Of a DNA stretch of 5,245 bases, positions 1-5,245 are shown in pieces. Below the pieces are notes generated by a model that saw only the letters and a program-made list of their open reading frames with translations, was not told where the DNA came from and ran no database searches. A program made the position numbers and the translations under genes. Positions within the stretch are counted from its first letter, which is position 1; every line of letters starts with the position of its first letter. The DNA is from JADJLQ01 sp040007895 (GTDB lineage: Bacteria; Bacteroidota; Bacteroidia; Chitinophagales; Saprospiraceae): NCBI GenBank assembly GCA_040007895.1, contig JBDTUE010000290.1, positions 1-5,245 of the forward strand. The letters run 5' to 3'.

Positions 1-287
1 GCGTAACTGTTGTCTACCACATCCCGCGGGCTCATAGCAGGGACGCCGATGCTAAATTGTTGAATCGTTTTGACTTTGGATAATTTCCTGAGGCCTTCTA
101 TTAGTTTAGCCGTGTCCTCTTTATTGCCCGATTTCTTCAACCAAAAATAGACATGATGTATAAACATACCTTTCTTCTCTATTTTTTTAGTGACTCCTAT
201 TGGAATCGCACTTGCTGCCAGAGTAGCTTTGCCTACATTGCTCATAAATTGTCGCCTGCTTGATTGTTTTAAAGTATTTTTAGCCAT
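1..287 (-). CDS. Tat-exported Dabb (stress-responsive A/B barrel) domain protein, 5' part only
   Basis: This gene starts at the ATG at 287 on the minus strand and leaves the window at base 1, so only the first 95 codons are seen. Residues 9-14 (S-S-R-R-Q-F) followed by a small hydrophobic stretch (ATLAASAIPIGV, 21-32) form a twin-arginine leader, which predicts export as a folded protein. From residue 41 the sequence reads MFIHHVYFWLKK, then a helix (KLIEGLRKLSKVKTI) and a strand (QQFSIGVPA). This is the usual order at the start of a Dabb domain: strand with a conserved histidine, helix, strand with a glycine. Dabb proteins are small dimeric ferredoxin-like barrels of varied function, and no substrate can be assigned. 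A second in-frame ATG at residue 15 would cut the twin-arginine motif, so the upstream start is preferred. The gene is divergent from the alkC-like gene, with 66 bp between the starts. The family call rests on pattern recognition of a partial protein. Confidence 0.75.
   Translation of the reverse strand, partial: MAKNTLKQSSRRQFMSNVGKATLAASAIPIGVTKKIEKKGMFIHHVYFWLKKSGNKEDTAKLIEGLRKLSKVKTIQQFSIGVPAMSPRDVVDNSY
200..231 (+). promoter_or_regulatory. Candidate promoter for the alkC-like gene, inside the Dabb gene
   Basis: TAGCTTTG (224-231) matches TAnnTTTG, with TTG at 200-202 and a 21-nt spacer, the same spacing as the divergent candidate. It lies within the coding part of the opposite gene and would give a leader of about 115 nt that includes the whole heptamer array. 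No better match to the consensus lies closer to the ATG at 354. Motif evidence only. Confidence 0.3.
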
Positions 288-290
288 TCA

Positions 291-323
291 CAAAACTAAC
301 AATTTCCACCATCCGAAATCAAA
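291..323 (-). promoter_or_regulatory. Candidate Bacteroidota-type promoter for the Dabb gene
   Basis: On the minus strand, TAGTTTTG (298 to 291) matches the Bacteroidota -7 consensus TAnnTTTG exactly. A TTTG (323 to 320) lies 21 nt upstream as a possible -33 element. Transcription would begin at or within a few bases of the ATG at 287, giving a very short or absent leader, which is unusual. The -33 element falls inside the heptamer repeat. Both motifs are short and AT-rich, so a chance match is possible. Confidence 0.35.
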
Positions 324-352
324 AATCCGAAATCCGAAATCCGAAATCGAAC
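311..352 (+). repeat. Heptamer tandem repeat (ATCCGAA), six units
   Basis: Six units sit in exact 7-bp phase: 311-317 perfect, 318-324 degenerate (ATCAAAA), 325-331, 332-338 and 339-345 perfect, and 346-352 degenerate (ATCGAAC). The array ends one base before the ATG at 354 and fills most of the divergent spacer. It therefore occupies the place where the alkC-like gene's ribosome binding site would be, and it holds no Shine-Dalgarno. Short heptamer arrays vary in copy number by slippage, so spacing between promoter and start could differ among strains; that is inference. Confidence 0.85.
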
Positions 353-353
353 C

Positions 354-1436
354 ATGTCTGCACTTAAAGAAATGTTTAATGATACTTATTTTAAAAAACT
401 GGTTAAGATTGTATCAGAAGTCTATCCCAAACTGGATAAGAAAAAATTTTATATTGAACTTACAGATGGGCTTGAACCAAAATCTTTGAATGAACGAATG
501 CGGCATACATCTCAAATGCTCCGAAAATATTTACCTGAAAATTTTAAAACATCGGTAAAAATACTGGACGACGTGATTCCCAAAATGGACAGAGGTTATA
601 CTTCGTTGGTTTTCCCGGATTTTATTGGTCTTTATGGGCTGGATGATCATGAGTTTTCTCTTCGTGCTTTGAAACATTATACTTCATTTGGCTCATCTGA
701 ATTCGCCATCAGGATGTTTTTGCGAAATGATTTAGATCAAACCATATCTACCATGTATGAATGGGCAAAAGATTCCAATCCCCAGGTCCGTCGTCTTGCA
801 TCTGAGGGCAGCAGACCACGTCTTCCCTGGTCATTTAAATTGGATGAAATCATTAAAAATCCAAAACTAACTACACCTATTTTAAATACTCTGAAAGCTG
901 ACCCTGAACTTTATGTGAGGAAATCAGTGGCTAACCATTTAAATGATATCTCAAAAGAAAATCCGGATTATATGCTAAGCTTAATTCAGGGATGGGATCA
1001 TGATCATGCCTTTACCTCCTGGATTATTAAACATGGAAGCAGGACATTAATAAAGAAAGGACATACAAAAGCTCTAACAATATTTAAAGTCGGAGCAAAT
1101 CCTAAAATCAAGGTTAGAGAGTTCAAAATTTCTCCGGCAACAGTACTTCTTGGAGAATCCATTGAATTAACTATTACAATTCAATCCGCGGCAAAAGTCA
1201 ATCAAAAAATCCTGATAGATTATATTTTGCATTATGTCAAAAAAAGCGGAGGTACATCATCCAAAGTATTTAAGCTCAAAGAATTTACGATGGATGGTAA
1301 TGAATCCATCACAATCAAAAAGCGCCAAAGGATCATAGATTTTACTACCCGTAAACATTATCCCGGAAAACACAAGGTTGATTTACAGGTAAATGGTAAA
1401 GTGATAGCCGGTACTGAGTTTAAATTAAAACTGTAG
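354..1436 (+). CDS. alkC: AlkC-type DNA alkylation repair glycosylase with C-terminal Ig-like domain
   Basis: The 360-residue product matches the AlkC branch of the HEAT-like-repeat DNA glycosylases, which remove positively charged alkylated bases (known AlkC enzymes act on 3-methyladenine and 3-methylcytosine) without flipping the base out of the helix. Residues 1-250 are helical repeats. They carry the family block NPQVRRLASEGSRPRLPW (142-159), holding the acidic and tryptophan residues E151 and W159, and the repeat YVRKSVANHLNDISK (187-201). Residues 252-360 form a beta-rich Ig-like domain (FKISPATVLLGES, ILIDYILHYVKKSGG, KVFKLKEF, HYPGKH, LQVNGK), which separates AlkC from the shorter AlkD. 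The length suits a full AlkC with no truncation. The ATG at 354 is chosen because the family begins just this way (MSALKEMFND), although only the heptamer array lies upstream. It acts in the cytoplasm on the chromosome. The neighbours are not repair genes, and no Ada-type operator was recognised. Confidence 0.9.
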   Translation: MSALKEMFNDTYFKKLVKIVSEVYPKLDKKKFYIELTDGLEPKSLNERMRHTSQMLRKYLPENFKTSVKILDDVIPKMDRGYTSLVFPDFIGLYGLDDHEFSLRALKHYTSFGSSEFAIRMFLRNDLDQTISTMYEWAKDSNPQVRRLASEGSRPRLPWSFKLDEIIKNPKLTTPILNTLKADPELYVRKSVANHLNDISKENPDYMLSLIQGWDHDHAFTSWIIKHGSRTLIKKGHTKALTIFKVGANPKIKVREFKISPATVLLGESIELTITIQSAAKVNQKILIDYILHYVKKSGGTSSKVFKLKEFTMDGNESITIKKRQRIIDFTTRKHYPGKHKVDLQVNGKVIAGTEFKLKL

Positions 1437-1444
1437 ATATGCTC

Positions 1445-2746
1445 CTACATCTTCGGTACCCATTCATCTTTATATGCCAACTTAATGTCCTTAATGACAT
1501 CAAATACATAGGTCGATTTTTCCAATTTAGAAGAAGGAACCAGGTTTGCAAAAGTGAATCTACATCCCTTTGACTTAGCCATGGCGATCACATCCATAGA
1601 TGGAGTTTTAGCTTCATTATCAATTTCAATGGCAATATTATTTTTTTTAGCCAGAGCTATTAAGGCTCCGGTATTTTTAGCAGTTAAAGGTTCTCCATGA
1701 TGAGACCAGATATTGATTTTTCCGGAGTTAAGTAATTCGGTGGCTTCTTTTAATGTAGTGCTCACTCCGATTGTATAGTCCGATTTGGTAGCAGGATTTA
1801 TTTCTTTTATGTCTTTTGTATTGACCAATAAACCCTTAAAAACAGGTTGTTTACTCAGACTTGATAATTCTCCTGCTGATGAAGGAGCTTTTAACACAGA
1901 AACATTTATTCCATATCCGTAATAATCGGACATCAATGAATCAATACTCAATGTAGAATGGGTATTGAGATCGATAAACGCAAATTGCCTGCCCTGCAGT
2001 ACTTTCATAGTATCATACCATGGCATCATTACCGGGGCAGGTCCCACATCCTTGCCGGCATCATCGGGCAGTCTGCGCACTTTGATACTTTTATATTGAG
2101 TCTTACTTTTTACATCATGACCCTGCAATGCAAACGTGCCCATACCTATGATGTGAGCACTATCCAATCCATGCATGAGCGGATTTTCAGGTTCGATATA
2201 ATCTACAATCTTCATACCGTCTACCCAGATCTGTACATGTTTACCTTCAACTAAAGCCCGGGTTTCATACCAAACACTATCCGGAGTGAAGGTCTGATAG
2301 ATATTTCTGACACTATATAAACTACCTGTTTTTTTAAATTCAATGTAATCACCTCCACCGATATGTGAATTATTGACCTGGATTTCAAATCCTTTAGATG
2401 GCCATCCTTCTGCCTGATATTGTGTATGAAAGTAAATTCCTGAATTAGCTAATTTATGAGTCTTGATCTGGGCAATTAATTCAAAGTTTTTAAAACCGTC
2501 CTTTAGCTGATCTCCCGTGTAAAAGAGGTGGCATCGATCTCCAAATGCCTGCATCACACCATCCGCAATGGTCCAGGTTGAATCGTGTTCAGTCGCTGCC
2601 TTCCACCCGGTGAAATCTTTACCGTTATAGAGTTCTATCCATTCAGAAGAAGTACTAGATGCTACTGAGTTAGCAGGCGCTTTGGGTTCATTCTTGCAGG
2701 ATATAAAGATTAAAAGGAATAAGGAGAGATGTAGATTGATTTTCAT
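1445..2746 (-). CDS. Lipoprotein with DUF1080 (3-keto-disaccharide hydrolase) domain and degenerate PHP-like C-terminal domain
   Basis: The 433-residue product starts with a lipoprotein signal peptide: a hydrophobic core (LHLSLFLLIFIS, 5-16) and cysteine 17, so it should be anchored in an outer or inner membrane leaflet outside the cytoplasm. Residues 35-225 are a DUF1080 domain, a concanavalin-like beta sandwich: WIELYNGKDFTGWKA, WTIADGVM, NSGIYFHTQY, GFEIQVNN, YETRALVEGKHVQIWVDG. Some members hydrolyse 3-keto-glycosides; the substrate here is unknown. Residues 256-430 resemble a PHP (polymerase and histidinol phosphatase) fold: a first-motif-like FIDLNTHSTLS (257-267), INIWSHHGEP (344-353), then IAIEIDNEAKTPSMDVIAMA with KGCRFTF (to 399). 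The first HxH is N-T-H and the late DxH is missing, so metal binding and catalysis are probably lost. It converges on the alkC-like gene with 8 bp between stops. No Shine-Dalgarno or clear TAnnTTTG precedes the start. The DUF1080 call is strong; the PHP call is moderate. Confidence 0.88.
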   Translation of the reverse strand: MKINLHLSLFLLIFISCKNEPKAPANSVASSTSSEWIELYNGKDFTGWKAATEHDSTWTIADGVMQAFGDRCHLFYTGDQLKDGFKNFELIAQIKTHKLANSGIYFHTQYQAEGWPSKGFEIQVNNSHIGGGDYIEFKKTGSLYSVRNIYQTFTPDSVWYETRALVEGKHVQIWVDGMKIVDYIEPENPLMHGLDSAHIIGMGTFALQGHDVKSKTQYKSIKVRRLPDDAGKDVGPAPVMMPWYDTMKVLQGRQFAFIDLNTHSTLSIDSLMSDYYGYGINVSVLKAPSSAGELSSLSKQPVFKGLLVNTKDIKEINPATKSDYTIGVSTTLKEATELLNSGKINIWSHHGEPLTAKNTGALIALAKKNNIAIEIDNEAKTPSMDVIAMAKSKGCRFTFANLVPSSKLEKSTYVFDVIKDIKLAYKDEWVPKM

Positions 2747-2835
2747 GATGTATAAAATTGGAAGATAAATTTAGTTTTAATTATTTGTTTGGAGGGATTC
2801 TGGAGATAGCGTTTATTGAATATTAAACATTCAAC

Positions 2836-2848
2836 TTTTGCATTTGCC
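2836..2848 (+). repeat. 13-bp direct repeat, copy 1
   Basis: TTTTGCATTTGCC is repeated exactly at 3290-3302, 454 bp away on the same strand. The two copies bracket the nested palindrome and the poorly coding DNA around it. The sequences beside the copies are not clearly alike beyond the 13 bases. It could be a leftover of a duplication, or chance in AT-rich DNA. Confidence 0.5.
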
Positions 2849-3060
2849 CTTTCTCTGACTACCGCACAGGAAGTCCCAATTCAATTCTGTATCATTCTAC
2901 TTAAAGGACAATTAGTCGATAGAATGGAATGGGGAACCTTGCTTCTGATATTTTACTAATCCACTCGTTTGAGAAATTATTCCAATAATATAGAATAAGT
3001 CGTGTTAGAGTTTTGTATCAGATAGGATTTTCCCATTTAAAGAAAGACAGTTTTTGCTTT

Positions 3061-3211
3061 TGGACAGACCTACCTGGTTTTGATTACCTGGTTTCTGGAC
3101 ATGGGCAAACCAGGCAGGTCGCTGAATTAATAATAACGAGTGATATTAAAAACCTGCCTTGTTTGTCCTAATCTTCAATCTTACCAAATGGAACAAGGTA
3201 GGTTTGTCCTA
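3061..3211. repeat. Nested palindrome: two inverted hairpin half-units (REPIN- or MITE-like)
   Basis: The left half (3061-3120) contains a hairpin with arms 3067-3080 and 3107-3120. The right half (3150-3211) contains one with arms 3150-3164 and 3191-3205. Read on opposite strands, the halves match in order: GGACA, then R-ACCTACCT-K-GTT, a diverged spacer, then a GGRCAAAC-M-AGGCAGGT arm. The symmetry centre of the whole is near 3135-3136, and the AT-rich middle has its own TTAATA/TATTAA pair (3127-3132 with 3144-3149). Stems are conserved while spacers are not. Each half has a GGAC tetranucleotide just 5' of its hairpin. This arrangement resembles REP sequences paired as REPINs, or a small non-autonomous transposable element. 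No transposase is present, so mobility is inferred only. A transcribed structural role or a bidirectional terminator cannot be excluded, although T-runs are lacking. Confidence 0.7.
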
Positions 3212-3436
3212 TAAAGAAAGCCCTGTTTTCGATCGGCCTTTAGTTCTTTTAATTGCTCTATTTCTTTAAACAGGTTGATTCAAAGTGATTTTTGCATTTG
3301 CCATGTCCCGGATTTGATTCCAAATCAATTGCTCCTGCTTAGTCATTCACTCTCTTAGAAATTGAGCTTTTCTAAAAGTCGAAGGCCGTGTACCTTGATT
3401 TAATCTTCCATTAATAATTTTCAAGTGACAAATTAT
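3181..3436 (-). pseudogene. Possible decayed reading frame, product unknown
   Basis: Three adjoining minus-strand stretches read like one broken protein. The first, 3436-3347, ends NQGTRPSTFRKAQFLRE and a TGA. The second, in the same frame, starts with the ATG at 3346 (MTKQEQLIWNQIRDMANAK) and stops at 3266. The third, 3270-3181, in another frame, reads FKEIEQLKELKADRKQGF. Joining them needs one stop suppressed and one frameshift. The charged, helix-like composition (E-I-E-Q-L-K-E-L-K) looks protein-like, but no family was recognised. The last part runs into the right arm of the nested palindrome, as if that element had inserted into or grown at the end of it. A chance open stretch is a real alternative. 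Confidence 0.2.
3290..3302 (+). repeat. 13-bp direct repeat, copy 2
   Basis: This is the second exact copy of TTTTGCATTTGCC (see 2836-2848). It lies inside the possible decayed reading frame, where the minus strand reads GGCAAATGCAAAA and would encode M-A-N-A-K. Confidence 0.5.
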
Positions 3437-3454
3437 CTAGATATAAACAATCCC

Positions 3455-5014
3455 TTACACTTTCCCCATCAATCCCTCTCTCGTTTCTTTCGCATTAGTC
3501 AATCCTTTTTCCACTAGGCTACTCAAAAATTTGATTTCGATATTACTTTCGTCTTTCGTCTTTATAGTCAATAAATCTCCATGAATACCGTCCGTGTATT
3601 TAAGCCTGATCTTCATAATATCGTTACCTTCTCCTCCGGCGGAAGCTGCGACCGCTGATGATACTACATTCCTATAATCTGTATTAAATGGATTATGAAT
3701 CTGATGCCCTGTAGTCTGCCATTCGTTCCAACCGAAGGGTAAAGCAATACCACTATCCGGTTTTTTTAAAGTCATCACTCCACCTTTTTTACCGGTCGTC
3801 ACAAGCAATGATTTCCATCCCCAGGCATTATCAGCCAACTGGTAAGTCTTACCACTTATGATTTTTATTGCAGCATTATCCTTCTCGCCTGCATTAGCGT
3901 TCAGAGATAGATTGTTGCTGAGATCTCTCAATTGATTTTGAGAAGATTTGTTTTCAGAAAGAGTGGCGTCCTTCATCGCAGGCAATAAATTTTCCCATAA
4001 TAAAGTCAACTGTTTTTGCATGTCCTTACTTTCTGAATTGACCGCAATCACAGCATCATATTGCGGCATCACAATACAAAACTGGCCAAAAGCTCCGTCT
4101 CCCCTGTAAAATCCGGGCTTGCATCTCCAAAATTGATATCCATATCCCTGTGACCAGTCACCGTCACCCGGATTTGATTTGATATGGGATGTACTTGCTT
4201 CGTCGACATAGGTTTCATTGATTAATGAGCTGCCTTCCCATTTCCCTTTTTGCAAATACAATTGGCCAAACTTTATAATATCTCTTGTCGATACCCGAAG
4301 TCCGTAACCTCCCAGGTTGACACCATCAGGACTCACCTCCCATTCTGGATTAAGAATACCGAGGGGCTTGAATAATCTTGGAGTAAGGTATTCTTGTGTC
4401 GTCATACCGGTAACCTTGCTGATGATGGCGCAAAGGGTATAGGAAGATCCTGTATTATATAAAAAGTGAGTCCCTGGTTCTTTCTCAACCGGCGTGGATA
4501 AAAAAGTTTTTACCCAATTAACACCTTTCGCATTTCGCATGAATGGAATAGTGTCCACGATATGCCCGGTGGCCATATTAAGAGCATGACGGACTTCCAT
4601 TTTGGCAAGATTATCGGATATAGTATCCGGCAACTGGTCAGGGAAAAAAGAAATGACTTTATCCGTGAGTTTGATTTTACCTTCTTGTACAGCCATCCCT
4701 ATGGCTGTGCTGGTAAAACTTTTACTAAGAGAATACAAGGTATGAATATGATCCTTTTCAAAAGGCTTCCAATACGCTTCTGAAATGATTTTTCCATGAC
4801 GCATCATTATAAATCCATGATGTTCTACTCCACTCGTATTAGCCGCATTCAGATATTGGATAATGGCTTCAGATGAAACACCCTGGCTCTCCGGAGAAGC
4901 ATAGGTCAGTTCTTTCTTATACCGTTTAATATCAGAAAAACCTAGAGAAGGTAGTATACCCGCACCTATTACGATAGCTCCGGATTGGTGAATAAATTTT
5001 CTTCTTGAACCCAT
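3455..5014 (-). CDS. Tat-exported serine hydrolase, class C beta-lactamase family
   Basis: The 519-residue product opens with a twin-arginine leader (GSRRKFI at 2-8, then GAIVIGAGILPSLGF), predicting export to the periplasm as a folded enzyme. Residues 35-345 form a beta-lactamase-family (PF00144 type) domain. The nucleophile motif S-x-x-K is SLSK at S95-K98, in YSLSKSFTSTAIGMAVQEGKI. The Y-x-N-type second motif is YNT at Y186-N187. The third, HGG-like box is replaced by GDGAFGQ (305-311), as in many esterase and peptidase members. Residues 385-500 are a beta-rich C-terminal domain of the kind that follows the catalytic domain in larger members. The family covers D-aminopeptidases, esterases and penicillin-binding-like proteins, so the substrate is open and antibiotic resistance should not be assumed. 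The ATG at 5014 is used because it begins a complete Tat leader; no Shine-Dalgarno is seen. It is monocistronic as far as the window shows. Confidence 0.92.
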   Translation of the reverse strand: MGSRRKFIHQSGAIVIGAGILPSLGFSDIKRYKKELTYASPESQGVSSEAIIQYLNAANTSGVEHHGFIMMRHGKIISEAYWKPFEKDHIHTLYSLSKSFTSTAIGMAVQEGKIKLTDKVISFFPDQLPDTISDNLAKMEVRHALNMATGHIVDTIPFMRNAKGVNWVKTFLSTPVEKEPGTHFLYNTGSSYTLCAIISKVTGMTTQEYLTPRLFKPLGILNPEWEVSPDGVNLGGYGLRVSTRDIIKFGQLYLQKGKWEGSSLINETYVDEASTSHIKSNPGDGDWSQGYGYQFWRCKPGFYRGDGAFGQFCIVMPQYDAVIAVNSESKDMQKQLTLLWENLLPAMKDATLSENKSSQNQLRDLSNNLSLNANAGEKDNAAIKIISGKTYQLADNAWGWKSLLVTTGKKGGVMTLKKPDSGIALPFGWNEWQTTGHQIHNPFNTDYRNVVSSAVAASAGGEGNDIMKIRLKYTDGIHGDLLTIKTKDESNIEIKFLSSLVEKGLTNAKETREGLMGKV

Positions 5015-5245
5015 GTTATTAATTTTATATGCCTTAAATATAGGTCAAGCTAAAGGGCTTTTAATCCCTCTTTTACTTTTTTTAATAAAAATGAAGGTGA
5101 TAAATTGGATTGTTAGAAGATTTTGGTTCTTCGCTGTTTTATGTGGGTAAGATCGCATTAATAACTCTGGACCATAATTTAAGTTGCCGAATATTCAGGA
5201 TCTAGGACAGGACTGTGCCAAAATACTGGTCGAGCAGCAAAATGT
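5015..5245. other. Upstream region of the serine hydrolase, no supported gene
   Basis: This AT-rich stretch should carry the serine hydrolase promoter. TATATTTA on the minus strand, about 20 bp before the start, resembles TAnnTTTG at seven of eight positions but has no well-spaced TTG partner. Short open frames reach the right edge on both strands (minus, ending at a stop at 5179; plus, from about 5182). They are under 25 codons and show nothing recognisable, so no partial gene is called. Confidence 0.5.

Larger units (their letters stand above)
2747..3454. other. 708-bp region without an intact gene
   Basis: Both flanking genes are on the minus strand, so this should contain the end of the serine hydrolase transcript and the promoter of the DUF1080 gene. 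All frames are broken by frequent stops. It holds the nested palindrome at 3061-3211, a 13-bp direct repeat (TTTTGCATTTGCC at 2836-2848 and 3290-3302), a possible decayed minus-strand reading frame (3181-3436), and a few weak hairpins (2977-2998, 3311-3326, 3355-3375). None of the hairpins is followed by a T-run on the minus strand, so no convincing terminator was found. No exact TAnnTTTG precedes the DUF1080 start; TAAATTTA, about 30 bp upstream, is the nearest. No tRNA or rRNA was recognised. Confidence 0.7.

Noticed and set aside
190..489. Plus-strand open frame overlapping the Dabb gene and the start of the alkC-like gene
   Set aside because: It is antisense to a recognisable Tat-Dabb sequence, then crosses the heptamer array and the alkC start in another frame; the product looks like nothing known.
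1958..2254. Plus-strand open frame of 98 codons
   Set aside because: It lies antisense within the well-supported DUF1080 lipoprotein gene and has no domain-like features.
3355..3375. TTAGAAA/TTTCTAA stem downstream of the serine hydrolase, considered as its terminator
   Set aside because: It is AT-rich, has no T-run on the minus strand, and lies about 80 bp past the stop codon.
4562..4783. Plus-strand open frame of 73 codons
   Set aside because: It is antisense to the catalytic domain of the serine hydrolase, with no start signal or recognisable sequence.
3455..5014. Reading the serine hydrolase as an antibiotic-resistance beta-lactamase
   Set aside because: The SxxK and YxN motifs are shared by esterases, aminopeptidases and PBP-like proteins; the long C-terminal domain and the GDGAFG third motif do not point to AmpC.
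5054..5090. AGGG/CCCT hairpin followed by a T-rich run, read as a plus-strand terminator
   Set aside because: The stem is only 4 bp and no plus-strand gene ends upstream; it lies in the promoter region of the minus-strand serine hydrolase.
5179..5245. Minus-strand open frame entering from the right edge (reads HFAARPVFWHSPV and stops at 5179)
   Set aside because: It has about 22 codons with no recognisable motif, and a plus-strand frame of similar length is equally open.

Overview
The window looks like chromosomal DNA of a Bacteroidota bacterium, possibly from the Saprospiria; this is inference from style, not a marker gene. The reasons are an AT-rich sequence, start codons with no clear Shine-Dalgarno, candidate promoters of the TTG / TAnnTTTG type, and several exported proteins (one lipoprotein, two with twin-arginine leaders) of families common in that phylum.

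Layout, left to right. Bases 1-287 (minus) hold the 5' part of a Tat-exported Dabb (stress-responsive alpha/beta barrel) protein that runs off the left edge. A 66-bp divergent spacer follows, mostly filled by a heptamer repeat (ATCCGAA, six units). Then comes a plus-strand AlkC-type DNA alkylation repair glycosylase (354-1436) with HEAT-like repeats and a C-terminal Ig-like domain. It converges, with only 8 bp between the stop codons, on a minus-strand lipoprotein (1445-2746) made of a DUF1080 / 3-keto-disaccharide hydrolase domain plus a degenerate PHP-like C-terminal domain. A 708-bp stretch without an intact gene (2747-3454) follows. Its centre is a nested palindrome, 3061-3211: two roughly 60-bp half-units in inverted orientation, each itself a hairpin. 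The rest of that stretch looks like decayed sequence. A minus-strand, Tat-exported class C beta-lactamase-family serine hydrolase (3455-5014) follows, and the last 231 bp show no supported gene.

The genes do not form an obvious pathway or operon. AlkC is a cytoplasmic DNA repair enzyme. The three minus-strand proteins are all predicted to be exported and fit the periplasmic or surface carbohydrate and hydrolase repertoire of Bacteroidota. The most unusual item is the nested palindrome: its two halves keep the same stem while differing at two base pairs in a compensating way, and its architecture recalls REP doublets (REPINs) or a small non-autonomous element. No complete new multi-gene system is visible here.
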